This document shows, one piece after another, positions 17,063 through 26,854 of a stretch of 64,000 nt of DNA. The position numbers were made by a program, and so were the translations under genes. Source of the DNA: Bacteroides sp. CAG:545 (GTDB lineage: Bacteria; Bacteroidota; Bacteroidia; Bacteroidales; UBA932); contig HF996027.1 in assembly GCA_000432515.1 (NCBI GenBank), positions 78,320-142,319 on the forward strand. The letters run 5' to 3'. The notes under the pieces are model-generated. The model was not told the origin of the DNA, did not search any database, and was given only the letters and a program-made list of their open reading frames with translations. Positions within the stretch are counted from its first letter, which is position 1. The number at the start of each line of letters is the position of its first letter.

Positions 17063-18991
17063 ATGGAAAATAATCTTAGCGTCAGGGCATTAGTCTTGAG
17101 CACATTGTTCACAATTTTCGCTTGCTCGATCTGTGCAGGAGGAAATATCAGCCATGCAAAGACTGCGGAACTGAAAGTGAAGTCGGTGAAAATAGATGGA
17201 TATGTAGGCAGAAGAATCGACGACTGCATCAGTCATCGCGTTATGGAACAGGATGTAGATGCCCTTGTGGAGCCTTTCCGTCACAGGAACGAGACATGGC
17301 GATGGCAAAGTGAGTTCTGGGGAAAATGGACCTTGGGCGCAATCGAGACTTACCGCTACACCGGTGATGCGGCTCTATATGAAAAGATCGCTGCTTCTGT
17401 CGGACATATCATTGAAACTCAGAGCCCTGACGGCTACATCGGAAACTATGCTCCTGAAGCTCAGCTGAAAGATTGGGACATCTGGGGAAGGAAATACACA
17501 ATGTTGGGACTGCTCTCGTGGTACGAACTCTCAGGAGATACTCATGCTCTTGCTGCTGCATCGCGTGTAGCCGACCACCTCATCTCACAGCTCGAATCCA
17601 AGAATGCCAAGATCGTAAAATGTGGACTGTATCGTGGAATGGCAAGTTCTTCCGTACTTGAACCGGTCATGAAACTGTACAATATCAGCGGAGACAAACG
17701 CTATTTGGATTTCGCGACGGACATTGTCTCTCAGTGGGAAAGTCCGGATGGCCCGAAACTGGTGAGCCGCTCCGATGTGCCTGTGGCTCTGCGCTTTCCG
17801 CATCCTGATACAAAATGGTTCTCATACGAGAACGGTGCCAAGGCATACGAAATGATGTCCTGCTACGAGGGCCTGCTCGAATACTACAAAGTGACCGGAA
17901 ACGACGCCTATTACGAGGCTGTGCGCAAGAGCGTTTCACATATAATCGAGGAAGAAATCAACATCGCCGGTTCAGGCAGTTCGATCGAGTGCTGGTACGG
18001 CGGAAAAGCCCTGCAGACCGTTCCGACTTACCACACTATGGAGACCTGCGTCGGATTTACCTGGATGCAGCTTTGCAGCAGACTTCTGAAATTCTGCGGA
18101 GATTCCCGCTATGCAGACCAAATCGAAAAGACATTCTACAATGCCATTCTCGGTTCGATGAAATGCGACGGCAGCCAGATTGCCAAATATACCCCGCTTG
18201 AAGGCTGGAGAGTAGAAGGAGAGAAGCAATGCCATATGGATATAAACTGCTGCAATGCAAATGGTCCACGCGCCTTCGCGATGATACCGGCTCTCGCATA
18301 TCTCACAGAAGGCGATTGTCTCAAGATAAACCATTATGGAGATTCCGAGGCGGAGATTTCCATTGACAAACGCAACTCCGTGGAAGTCAGCGTCCGTGGA
18401 AATTATCCGGTTTCCGGAAACATCTCTATAGAACTCTCTCCGGTCAAACCGGCAGAATTCACCTTGGCGCTGAGGATTCCTGAATGGAGCAAGACGACGA
18501 AGGCAAGGTTGATCAGCGGCTCTGATACATTGAACATCAGTCTTGACAATCTTCCTGCCGGTGAATACTCTAAGGTGGAACGCAAATGGAAGAAAGGTGA
18601 CCGCATTGAACTGTCGTTTGACCTTACGCCGCATCTGCTGGAACTTAATGGGCATCAGGCTATTGTACGAGGTCCTATAGTCCTTGCAAGGGATTCCCGT
18701 TTCAATGACGGTTTCGTGGATGAATGCGTGGTAATCCAATCTTCAGAGGACGGCAGCGTCGCCCTGACTCCTGCAGATGGCAACGATTTCGCGTGGATGG
18801 CGTTTACAGCCCCGATGGTAGCCGGAGCAGATCTGGAAGGCAACGGTAAGCCACGCCAGATCCACCTCTGCGACTTCGCATCCGCAGGCAATACTTGGGA
18901 CAAATCCACCCGCTACAAGGTCTGGCTCCCGAAAACCCTGAATGTTACCAAAGGCGAATACCGGGCTTACAACGACGCTCCACAGAATTAA
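17063..18991 (+). CDS. GH127-family glycoside hydrolase (beta-L-arabinofuranosidase-like, DUF1680)
   Basis: The start at 17063 gives a 642-residue protein with a signal peptide (hydrophobic LVLSTLFTIFACSIC); an upstream in-frame ATG at 16994 would spoil it. An all-helical barrel and C-terminal beta domain are typical of DUF1680/GH127. The unusual cysteine active site of this family is present: Glu327 and Cys329 in ETC, and Cys396-Cys397 in the CCNANGPRA motif, matching the zinc-binding Glu/Cys/Cys/Cys set with a catalytic cysteine. The substrate is probably an L-arabinofuranoside or related sugar in the periplasm. It is separate from the PUL downstream by one gene and may or may not belong to it. 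Confidence 0.88.
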   Translation: MENNLSVRALVLSTLFTIFACSICAGGNISHAKTAELKVKSVKIDGYVGRRIDDCISHRVMEQDVDALVEPFRHRNETWRWQSEFWGKWTLGAIETYRYTGDAALYEKIAASVGHIIETQSPDGYIGNYAPEAQLKDWDIWGRKYTMLGLLSWYELSGDTHALAAASRVADHLISQLESKNAKIVKCGLYRGMASSSVLEPVMKLYNISGDKRYLDFATDIVSQWESPDGPKLVSRSDVPVALRFPHPDTKWFSYENGAKAYEMMSCYEGLLEYYKVTGNDAYYEAVRKSVSHIIEEEINIAGSGSSIECWYGGKALQTVPTYHTMETCVGFTWMQLCSRLLKFCGDSRYADQIEKTFYNAILGSMKCDGSQIAKYTPLEGWRVEGEKQCHMDINCCNANGPRAFAMIPALAYLTEGDCLKINHYGDSEAEISIDKRNSVEVSVRGNYPVSGNISIELSPVKPAEFTLALRIPEWSKTTKARLISGSDTLNISLDNLPAGEYSKVERKWKKGDRIELSFDLTPHLLELNGHQAIVRGPIVLARDSRFNDGFVDECVVIQSSEDGSVALTPADGNDFAWMAFTAPMVAGADLEGNGKPRQIHLCDFASAGNTWDKSTRYKVWLPKTLNVTKGEYRAYNDAPQN

Positions 18992-19012
18992 CATTCCACT
19001 CAGGAGTCAGTA

Positions 19013-19029
19013 TGATGGATAGTCGGGGG
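19013..19029. repeat. 17-bp direct repeat TGATGGATAGTCGGGGG, copy 2
   Basis: This is identical to 15139-15155. It lies 7 bp before a -7 element of the WG-repeat gene, so it covers the place where a -33 element would be; it may be part of that promoter or a recombination site. Confidence 0.75.
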
Positions 19030-19036
19030 AATTGTC

Positions 19037-19044
19037 TATTTTTG
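19037..19044 (+). promoter_or_regulatory. Candidate -7 element (TATTTTTG) for the WG-repeat/sigma genes
   Basis: TATTTTTG fits TAnnTTTG and lies 48 bp before the ATG at 19093. No TTTG is seen at -33; the 17-bp repeat occupies that area instead. Confidence 0.4.
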
Positions 19045-19092
19045 TGGGCTGGAAAAAAACTAAATCATGTGAGTCTGAAAAATAATTGCGTT

Positions 19093-19872
19093 ATGAATAT
19101 TTTGGGCTTTTTGAAAAAATTCTTTTTTGCTGTATGTCTTTTTATTGGAATGTCAGGAGTCAGTGCTTGGGCACAGGAAGATGAGTATGACCCGGCCTCA
19201 GACCCTACAATTCCCCGCAGATATGAAGACCCGGACGGCTTTGTATTTTATCGTGTTCACATAAACCACTTTACGCAAGCTACTGATGAAAACGGGAAAA
19301 TTATCATCCCGGCGTCCCGTGGTTACCGGTATTGTAAATATATGCCCAAATCGAAAAAAATCAGAGCCTCAGTCTATGAAAACAAAAATGGCGTGACAAT
19401 CACATATTACGGAGTCTTCAACACAGACGGAACCGAAATCATTCCGCGCGAAAGACTCTACACCAAGTTACTGTTTGTCAGCTCATCAAAACGCTTCAGT
19501 GTTAAAAAAGGCGAATACTCTGGAGTATGCGATTCGCTCGGGAGAGAGATGATTTCCCCGGATATGCATTACATCGATTGCAAACCCCATCAAGAAAAAT
19601 ACTACTATGTCACAGACGGAGAACACTCTGGTGTAATCGATTACAACACTGGGAAAGTATTGATTCCACTTGACAGAGGCTACACATATACCCGTTATAA
19701 TCCCGCGTACAACTACATACAGGTCAAACGCGGAGACCTCATTGGAGCATGTCTCGAAGACGGCACGGAACTCATTCCACCAGAGTGGTTCGGTTGCGTA
19801 TTCAACTCTGCACGGGGAAAATTTATGGTAAAGAGCAGTCCGGACAAACTTTGGGAAGAGTATAAGTTTTAG
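19093..19872 (+). CDS. Secreted WG-repeat-like protein
   Basis: The start at 19093 gives a 259-residue protein with a good signal peptide (KKFFFAVCLFIGMSGVSAWA); upstream in-frame starts lack one. The mature part has repeated units of the type G(V/A)-x-D/N-x-x-G-x-(E/V)-(I/L)-I-P, for example FNTDGTEIIP, IDYNTGKVLIP and LEDGTELIP, related to WG beta-repeats. Function is unknown; such proteins are often exported and may bind partners at the cell surface. It is joined to the sigma gene by a Shine-Dalgarno sequence overlapping its stop codon. Confidence 0.7.
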   Translation: MNILGFLKKFFFAVCLFIGMSGVSAWAQEDEYDPASDPTIPRRYEDPDGFVFYRVHINHFTQATDENGKIIIPASRGYRYCKYMPKSKKIRASVYENKNGVTITYYGVFNTDGTEIIPRERLYTKLLFVSSSKRFSVKKGEYSGVCDSLGREMISPDMHYIDCKPHQEKYYYVTDGEHSGVIDYNTGKVLIPLDRGYTYTRYNPAYNYIQVKRGDLIGACLEDGTELIPPEWFGCVFNSARGKFMVKSSPDKLWEEYKF

Positions 19873-19876
19873 GAGG
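19871..19876 (+). promoter_or_regulatory. Strong ribosome-binding site coupling WG-repeat gene and sigma gene
   Basis: AGGAGG overlaps the TAG stop (19870-19872) of the WG-repeat gene and lies 8 bp before the ATG at 19885. Most genes in the window lack such a site, so it fixes the sigma start and suggests translational coupling. Confidence 0.75.
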
Positions 19877-19884
19877 AAAAACTG

Positions 19885-20457
19885 ATGGACAGCTTCAAGC
19901 TTTTCTGCGACAATGATGAATACAGACGCATCTGCAGACAGTGCGTCTTCTTCGCGAAGGCCTATACCTACGACACCGCGCAGGCGGAATGCATGGCCGA
20001 GGAGGCGATGATAATCCTGTGGAAACGGTTGCAGGAAGGTGAACAGATTGAAAGACTGATGCCGTTTCTCTTCGCTACCGTCCGCAATCTCGCGCTCAAC
20101 TACCTCAAACACAAGCAGGCCGACATACGCGCTCGGGAGGGTATGGGTTCGGACCGCGACCGCGAGATTCAGTTACGGCTATCTTCCCTAAGCGAATGTG
20201 ACCCTTCCAAGCTCTATCAAGCCGATATACGGGAAATCATCGACGATACTCTGAAACATCTCGGAGAACGTACGGAAACCATCTTTCGCCTTAGCCGCTT
20301 CGAAGGCATAACCAACAAGGAAATAGCATCTGAACTGGGAATTTCTGAGAAAACAGTCGAATATCACATTTCCAAGGCCTTGAAGGAACTCCGTGTGAGC
20401 CTCGGGGACTATTTGCCCATGCTGTTGTTTTTCAACCTTTATCATCTTGTAGGCTAA
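19885..20457 (+). CDS. ECF sigma factor, FecI/Bacteroidetes type
   Basis: This 190-residue protein has sigma region 2 (about 20-95, including FLFATVRNLALNYLKHK) and region 4 (about 125-180, with the helix-turn-helix ITNKEIASELGISEKTVEYHISKALKELR). It lacks the long N-terminal regions of housekeeping sigma factors. It should drive the PUL promoters once released by the FecR-like protein encoded next. The start at 19885 is set by a strong AGGAGG site. A short C-terminal hydrophobic end (LPMLLFF) is typical of this group. Confidence 0.92.
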   Translation: MDSFKLFCDNDEYRRICRQCVFFAKAYTYDTAQAECMAEEAMIILWKRLQEGEQIERLMPFLFATVRNLALNYLKHKQADIRAREGMGSDRDREIQLRLSSLSECDPSKLYQADIREIIDDTLKHLGERTETIFRLSRFEGITNKEIASELGISEKTVEYHISKALKELRVSLGDYLPMLLFFNLYHLVG

Positions 20458-20556
20458 TGGCCTTCGCCATCGGAATCATAAAATTCCCCAAAAAACTTAG
20501 AATGTCATAGGGTAATAATGTTTTGCGTACACTATTATGATGTAAGCGCAAAAATT

Positions 20557-21504
20557 ATGACACAAGAAACACTCAGAAAGTATATCAATGGGGACGCTTC
20601 TGACGAGGAGCGTCTTGAGGTCCTGCATTGGGCGGAGGAAAGCGAAGACAACAGAAAAGAACTGATGGCATACCGCAATCTCTGTAATGCTCTGATTTTC
20701 AACTGGGATTTAGAGAGACAAACCACGCTGAATGAACGGGGCAAGAAGAAACGCGCCGTTATCTTCAGGCGGGCAGTCGAAGCCATCGGTGTGGCCGCCG
20801 CAATTGCATTGGGAGTTTTTTTCGGGTTTAGACACCATGAAACAGACACTCCCATCGCCGTTGAAACTCTCAGCGCACCGGCGGGTCTCATCACTGAATC
20901 CATACTCTCCGACGGCACAAGGATCTGCCTCAATGCCGGTTCCAAGTTGGAGATAATCAATTACAAGAAAAATGAAAGGCGCGTCCGACTCTACGGAGAG
21001 GCATATTTTGATGTCTCCAGGGACGAAAAGCGTCCGTTTATAGTCGAAACTGACAAAATCGCCGTGCGTGTCCTCGGAACCGAGTTCGACGTCAACAGCA
21101 AGGGAGACGAACACTCAGTAGTGCTTGTACGCGGTGCTGTCCAAGTCGATTCACAGACCGACGCGGAAACACTGACTTATAGGCTAGTACCGGGACAGCG
21201 GTTCTTAAGAAACCCGTCAGACGGTTCTGGAAACATCATCCAGGTCACTACTGAGGACTACACCTCGTGGATAAACGGTTATCTGAAATTCGAAAAACTT
21301 CCTGTGGAACAGGTTATCCTGAAGATTCAGGACTACTATGGTATATGCATCCGCCACGACGGACTGTCGCAAGATGCTTATCCAATCACAGGTAAGCTTG
21401 ACCTGCGGACAAGGGTCGATACGGCGCTCGTGAACCTGGAATTCCTCGCACCGGTGAACTTTGAGAAAATATCGGACAACGAATATCGTGTTACGATGAA
21501 ATAG
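20557..21504 (+). CDS. FecR-family anti-sigma factor (with DUF4974 C-terminal domain)
   Basis: Starting at 20557 (an upstream ATG at 20518 is possible but adds an odd tail), the 315-residue protein has a short cytoplasmic sigma-binding part, one membrane segment (AVEAIGVAAAIALGVFFGF, about 72-90), a periplasmic FecR domain (about 100-200; SKLEIINY, RRVRLYGEAYFDVSRD, VRVLGTEFDVNS) and a C-terminal DUF4974 domain. It should hold the ECF sigma until the STN domain of the neighbouring SusC signals substrate uptake. It lies 60 bp before SusC. Confidence 0.92.
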   Translation: MTQETLRKYINGDASDEERLEVLHWAEESEDNRKELMAYRNLCNALIFNWDLERQTTLNERGKKKRAVIFRRAVEAIGVAAAIALGVFFGFRHHETDTPIAVETLSAPAGLITESILSDGTRICLNAGSKLEIINYKKNERRVRLYGEAYFDVSRDEKRPFIVETDKIAVRVLGTEFDVNSKGDEHSVVLVRGAVQVDSQTDAETLTYRLVPGQRFLRNPSDGSGNIIQVTTEDYTSWINGYLKFEKLPVEQVILKIQDYYGICIRHDGLSQDAYPITGKLDLRTRVDTALVNLEFLAPVNFEKISDNEYRVTMK

Positions 21505-21563
21505 CGAATCGCCGACAAGTCTTGAGCTTGTGAAAGACAAAAAATCACAGACAAATTATACTA

Positions 21564-24500
21564 ATGACTAAAATCTCACTGATGAAAATACCGCTCGTAG
21601 TGGCTGTGCTGTCGGCGGTTTTGCTTCCAAAAGAGACAAGGGCTGCGGCCATGCCAGAAACTCAGTTGCCACAGCGCATCACTCTGACGGCAAAGGACAT
21701 CCCGCTCATACAGATGTTTGAGAAGATCGAGATGGTTTCGGACTACATCTTTGTCTATCAGGAAGATGCGGCTTCCGACAAGACAAAAGTCAGCATCGAC
21801 GTGAAGGATGCTGACATAATGGATGTTCTCGGAAAGATTCTTCCGAAAGACGTCAATTACAGATTGTCCGGAAGACAGATTCTGCTTCATAAGAGCGACG
21901 CCGCTGCCACATTAAACAAACCTGAAACGGCGTCACAGAAGTTTCAGAAACCATTTACAGTTAAGGGCAAGGTCACTGACAGCGCCGGGGAGCCAGTTGT
22001 TGGTGCGTACGTGATGCCCAAGGGTACTCGGGACGGGGTTATCGCCGACATCGACGGAAACTGGAGCATTGACGTGAAAGCTCCGGATGCTGTGCTCGTA
22101 TTTTCTGCACTGAGCTATGCCACTCAGGAAGTTGCGGTGAACGGACGCGCAACGATCAACGTCACGATGCAGAACGAGATAAACAGGCTTGACGAAGTTG
22201 TTGTCATCGGCTATGGTACACAGACAAAAGCCACCATCACTGGAGCACTTTCGGTTGTCGATACTAAAAAGCTCGTGGAAGCGCCTGTTTCAAGCATCTC
22301 GAACGTGCTCGCCGGTGCAGTACCGGGAGTCTCGACCGTCCAGACATCGGGACAGCCGGGAAAGGACGCTGCGTCAATCTACATTCGCGGAACTGGCTCG
22401 CTCTCAACAGAACTGTCAAAACCTCTCGTGCTGGTGGATGGAGTGGAGAGGGAGTTCTCACAGATAGACCCGAATGAAATCGAGAATATGTCAATTCTTA
22501 AGGACGCGGCTTCAACGGCGGTCTTCGGAGTGAGGGGCGCGAACGGCGTGATTCTCATCACGACAAGGCGCGGAAAGGAAGGTCGGATGAGCATCAGCAT
22601 CAGCTCCAACACCGGAGTACAACAACCTATAAGTCTAATCGAGCAGGTAGGAAGCTATGAATATGCCAACTTTTGGAATCAGAAGATGCACAATGATGGT
22701 GTAACCGACCCGTCAAGAATCTTCTCCCGTGAGGCAATCGAGGCATATAGAACAGGTTCAGACCCTGTAATGTACCCTAACGTAAATTGGACGAAAATGA
22801 TGTGCAACGACGTTTTCATCCAATCCAAGAACAATGTGAACATATCCGGAGGCAACAAGGACGTGAACTATTTCGTGTCGATTGGATATCTCTACCAAAA
22901 CGGAATTCTCAAGCAGTTGAACGAGCTTTCGTATAACAACAACTACTCCTACAACCGTTACAACTATCGCGCTAACATCGATGTGAAACTCACTGGCACG
23001 ACAAAGTTCAAGCTCAACATAGGAGGCTATATAGGACAGTCGCAGGAGCCATACTCTGTGGTCGAATCTCTCGGAAACCCGTGGGTCTATGCAACCGTAT
23101 GGGCTAACCCACTCAGCGGTCCTGGATTCATCGATGGTGTTCGCACCATAGTCCCGAGGGGATTCATACCCACGGACATCGAGTTGCGTGACTCGTATTC
23201 CTGCTTCTTCGGCTACGGTTACCACAAGGACTACAACGCGACGCTCAACGTTGATGCGGAAATTATCCAGAACCTTGATGTTGTGACAAATGGGCTTTCG
23301 TTCTCGATAAAGGGCTCATACGACAACAAGTTCAACCTCGTCAAAAAACGCCAGTCATGGGGTGCTGAGCATCAGGTTGCCTACTACAAGTCCTACCTTG
23401 AGGACAAGACAAAGAAGATGACAGACCCGGACTACGACAAGACCCTCGTCTATGTTCAAGAGGGTAGCAACTACCCCCTCGGCTACGGTGAGACCTATGG
23501 ACGCGGAAGAAACTGGTACATAGAGGCAAAGCTCAACTGGAAGAGGAACTTCGGTCCGGCGGACGCTCACAAGGTTTCTGCGATGGTGCTCTACAACCAG
23601 TCCCGAAACTATTACCCCGCCACCTTCACCTACATTCCGCGCAGTTATATCGGTTATGTCGCACGCGCGACCTACAGTTACGCTGACCGATACTACCTTG
23701 ATGTGAACCTCGGTTACAACGGCTCCGAGAACTTCGCGCCCGGCAAGACGCGCTACGGACTCTTCCCGTCAGCTTCAGTCGGCTGGGTTGTGACCGGAGA
23801 AAAATTCATGAAGAACGTGCGTTTTCTCGACTATTTGAAGATTCGCGCTTCATACGGCCGGGTCGGAAATGACATAAGTTCTACACGCTTCCTCTACATG
23901 CCTGAAACATGGACCCAGAGCGGTTCATACAGTTTCGGTGTTGACAACGCGAATGGTAGGGAGGCTTATGCTCGCAGTACGGCCGGAAATCCAGGTGTGA
24001 CATGGGAGACTGCCGACAAGCAGAACTACGGCTTCGACTCAGAGTTCTTCGGGACAAGATTCAGTCTCTCGTTCGACTGGTTTTTCGAACACAGGACGGG
24101 CATACTCATCACTCCTAACACGGTGCCGTCCGTCATCGCGAAGACCCTCCCGGCGATGAATATCGGAATCGTCGATAATCACGGCTACGAGATTGCCCTC
24201 GGATGGAAGGATACACTCAGAAACGGTTTCCGCTACAGCCTCAATGGAACAGTCTCGTTTGCGAAGAACAAAATCATCTATCAGGACGAAGTCCGAAGTC
24301 AGTATGACTACCAAAACTTTACGGGAGGTTCGACCGGACGCCATCTTCTCTATCGTTTTGAGCGCATCTATCAGTACAGCGACTTCGTAAGCAACGCGGA
24401 CGGCAACCTCGTTCTGAATCCGGAACTTCCGCAGCCTAACTTCAACGTGCGGCCGGGCGACGCGATGTACGCCGACATCAACGGCGACGGCATAGTGGAT

Positions 24501-25022
24501 TCAAACGACAAGATTGTCACAGGCTACTCCACCCGACCAGAATATGTCTTCGGACTAAACTGCGGCCTCGGTTACAAGGGCTTTAACCTCTCGATGCAGT
24601 GGACTGGGGCGACGCACGCGAACCGTCTTCTTTCGGCTGCAACCTACCGCATTCCGTTCACGAACGCCGGCGGACGAGGACTGCTCAAATACTTCTACGA
24701 GGACTGCTGGAGTGAGGATAATCAGAGCGGTACGCTTCCACGCGCGTCTAAGACTTCAGAGTCGTGGAACTCCGAAGACTCGACGCTTTGGCTCAAGGAC
24801 GCCTCTTATTTTCGTCTGAAGACGCTCTCGTTGAGTTACACCTTTACCGACACGAGGCCGCTGAGAGCCGTGGGAATCAAATCCCTTGCACTTTCTCTCT
24901 CAGGCTACAACCTGCTGACGCTCACACCGCTGAAGTTTATGGATCCGGAGGCGATGCCGAGCAACACTAGCGACTATCCTCTTGTGAAGATTTATAGCTT
25001 CGGACTCAACATAACGTTCTGA
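21564..25022 (+). CDS. SusC/RagA TonB-linked outer-membrane transporter with STN signalling domain
   Basis: This 1152-residue transporter has a signal peptide, an STN domain (about 36-105, ITLTAKDIPLIQMFEKIE...), a carboxypeptidase-regulatory-like domain (about 130-200, VKGKVTDSAGEPVVGAYV), a TonB-box-like LDEVVVIGYG, a plug (about 215-345, LSILKDAASTAVFGVRGANG-type motif) and a 22-strand barrel ending in LNITF. SusC proteins import glycan oligomers through a SusD lid. The STN domain is the piece that contacts FecR, so this copy should both import and signal. It is followed 16 bp later by its SusD. Confidence 0.96.
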   Translation: MTKISLMKIPLVVAVLSAVLLPKETRAAAMPETQLPQRITLTAKDIPLIQMFEKIEMVSDYIFVYQEDAASDKTKVSIDVKDADIMDVLGKILPKDVNYRLSGRQILLHKSDAAATLNKPETASQKFQKPFTVKGKVTDSAGEPVVGAYVMPKGTRDGVIADIDGNWSIDVKAPDAVLVFSALSYATQEVAVNGRATINVTMQNEINRLDEVVVIGYGTQTKATITGALSVVDTKKLVEAPVSSISNVLAGAVPGVSTVQTSGQPGKDAASIYIRGTGSLSTELSKPLVLVDGVEREFSQIDPNEIENMSILKDAASTAVFGVRGANGVILITTRRGKEGRMSISISSNTGVQQPISLIEQVGSYEYANFWNQKMHNDGVTDPSRIFSREAIEAYRTGSDPVMYPNVNWTKMMCNDVFIQSKNNVNISGGNKDVNYFVSIGYLYQNGILKQLNELSYNNNYSYNRYNYRANIDVKLTGTTKFKLNIGGYIGQSQEPYSVVESLGNPWVYATVWANPLSGPGFIDGVRTIVPRGFIPTDIELRDSYSCFFGYGYHKDYNATLNVDAEIIQNLDVVTNGLSFSIKGSYDNKFNLVKKRQSWGAEHQVAYYKSYLEDKTKKMTDPDYDKTLVYVQEGSNYPLGYGETYGRGRNWYIEAKLNWKRNFGPADAHKVSAMVLYNQSRNYYPATFTYIPRSYIGYVARATYSYADRYYLDVNLGYNGSENFAPGKTRYGLFPSASVGWVVTGEKFMKNVRFLDYLKIRASYGRVGNDISSTRFLYMPETWTQSGSYSFGVDNANGREAYARSTAGNPGVTWETADKQNYGFDSEFFGTRFSLSFDWFFEHRTGILITPNTVPSVIAKTLPAMNIGIVDNHGYEIALGWKDTLRNGFRYSLNGTVSFAKNKIIYQDEVRSQYDYQNFTGGSTGRHLLYRFERIYQYSDFVSNADGNLVLNPELPQPNFNVRPGDAMYADINGDGIVDSNDKIVTGYSTRPEYVFGLNCGLGYKGFNLSMQWTGATHANRLLSAATYRIPFTNAGGRGLLKYFYEDCWSEDNQSGTLPRASKTSESWNSEDSTLWLKDASYFRLKTLSLSYTFTDTRPLRAVGIKSLALSLSGYNLLTLTPLKFMDPEAMPSNTSDYPLVKIYSFGLNITF

Positions 25023-25038
25023 CGAAAAAAATCACTTA

Positions 25039-26826
25039 ATGATGAGACATATACGATTATATATAATATCAGCCACGGCGCTTCTTTGCTTAGTATCCTG
25101 TTCTGAAATCAAGTTTGGAGACAAGTTCCTCGGCGACAGACCGGAAAGTTCCGGAGCGGATATAGATACGATGTTCAACTCTGCAGTCAACGCGGAAAAA
25201 GTGCTGACCAAGGCATACACCTACCTTCCCTACGGACTTCCGACAGATAATGCGCAGAGTCCGAAGCGCGCAGGAGACAAACTTGGAGTAAATGTGCTTG
25301 AGTCACTTACGGATCTGCACCATTCCTATCGCGCCAATGAGAGTGACGGCCCTAACAATCTCTACTACAATGGAGCATTGAGTTCGTCAGTTTCATCGCT
25401 CTACGCTGGGACCGAAGCCTACAGATTCGGGCAGGAATACGAATACTACGCAATCAGCTACGCATGGACATTCATCGAGAATGTCAGCCGCATCCCTGAC
25501 ATGACAGACGGAATGAAGCGTCAGAGGGCGGCAGAGGCCAAGATGATAATCGCGCTCGCATATTCGGAACTTCTCAGATATGTAGGAGGCGTTCCTCTAA
25601 TCGACCATTCGGTGGATGTTAATGAAACGTTCAGCTATCCACGAGCGACATTCGCCGAGACTGTAGATTACATAGTCAGTCTGCTTGACGACGCTGCTAC
25701 AGACCTGCCGTGGAAGGCTTCCTACGGAGATGACGGCAGGATGAGCAAAAGCGGGGCAATGGGCCTGAAATGCCGTGTTCTCCTTTTTGCTGCCAGCCCT
25801 ACCTTCAACTCAGAAACGCCATGGCATCCAACAGCCGACAAATACACCTGCTATGGCAACTACGACCGCGAGCGCTGGGGACGAGCTGTCAAGGCCTATG
25901 AGGATTTTTTCAAGGAACTGCGAACGAACGGATCAGTAGCCCTTGTCCAGCCGACAGAGTCAACAGACAAGGCAAGAAGAGTAGCGTTCCGCAGTGCATA
26001 CTACGACCGGGGCAACAGCGAGATTCTGATTTCTACAAGACGCGGAACATCTGCTGCAACACTTCTAAAGTCATTCTTCGCAGAAAGGAACTATTCCGGT
26101 CCGACACTGAACTACGTGAATATGTTCCCATGGAAGGACGGAAGCGATTTTCCCGAAAATTTCAACTGGAACGCGCCGTCAAGGCAGCCGTTCTTCGACG
26201 CAGAAGGTAACATCACGCGTGACCCGAGACTCTATGAGACTGTGGCTGTTCCCGGTTCCATCTGGTACGACGGAACCACTGCTCCACTTCACATCAACCA
26301 CCCCAAGCACGGCAGCCCTTCCACGGGATTCGGTCAGATGAAATTCATACTTGAGAACAGTGCCGACCGCAATGGCTACATCCAGTGGCCATATCTGCGT
26401 CTGCCTGAGATAATGCTCGGATATGCCGAGGCTCTGAACGAATACAACGGAATCCCTGGAACTCTCGCGTGTAGTTATGTCAATCAGGTGCGTCAGCGAG
26501 TTGGCCTCTCGGATATCAAGTCCGGTATGAGCAAGGAAGCCTTCCGTGAAACTGTGCTTCGCGAGAGGGCTCTTGAACTCGGATTCGAGGAGGTTCGCTG
26601 GTTCGACCTCGTCCGATGGGGACGCGAACAGGACTTCAGGAAAAAGTTATACGGACTTGAATCAAAGGGCGACCGTCAGACCAATCCCAAGTCGTTCACT
26701 TTCAGTATGATTGAACTCAACACAAGGGCATGGGGGAACAACTGGGACACGAAGTGGTATCTCAGCCCTGTTCCAAAGACCGAGATTGACATGGGCTATG
26801 GAATGACCCAGAATCCTGGCTGGTAG
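25039..26826 (+). CDS. SusD/RagB-family glycan-binding lipoprotein (pair 1)
   Basis: This 595-residue surface lipoprotein has a type II signal with lipobox LVSC and Cys at about 21. It has the SusD TPR-rich fold, with a typical C-terminal half (RLPEIMLGYAEALNEYN, RERALELGFEEVRWFDLVRWG) and the end SPVPKTEIDMGYGMTQNPGW. SusD proteins cap the SusC barrel and capture the glycan. It should pair with the STN-containing SusC just upstream. Confidence 0.95.
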   Translation: MMRHIRLYIISATALLCLVSCSEIKFGDKFLGDRPESSGADIDTMFNSAVNAEKVLTKAYTYLPYGLPTDNAQSPKRAGDKLGVNVLESLTDLHHSYRANESDGPNNLYYNGALSSSVSSLYAGTEAYRFGQEYEYYAISYAWTFIENVSRIPDMTDGMKRQRAAEAKMIIALAYSELLRYVGGVPLIDHSVDVNETFSYPRATFAETVDYIVSLLDDAATDLPWKASYGDDGRMSKSGAMGLKCRVLLFAASPTFNSETPWHPTADKYTCYGNYDRERWGRAVKAYEDFFKELRTNGSVALVQPTESTDKARRVAFRSAYYDRGNSEILISTRRGTSAATLLKSFFAERNYSGPTLNYVNMFPWKDGSDFPENFNWNAPSRQPFFDAEGNITRDPRLYETVAVPGSIWYDGTTAPLHINHPKHGSPSTGFGQMKFILENSADRNGYIQWPYLRLPEIMLGYAEALNEYNGIPGTLACSYVNQVRQRVGLSDIKSGMSKEAFRETVLRERALELGFEEVRWFDLVRWGREQDFRKKLYGLESKGDRQTNPKSFTFSMIELNTRAWGNNWDTKWYLSPVPKTEIDMGYGMTQNPGW

Positions 26827-26854
26827 TCTTGATAAAAAATCTGATAACCGAAAT

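Noticed and set aside
18895..19092. Extended N-terminus of the WG-repeat protein
   Set aside because: It overlaps the GH127 coding end and the candidate -7 element; the ATG at 19093 begins a good signal peptide.
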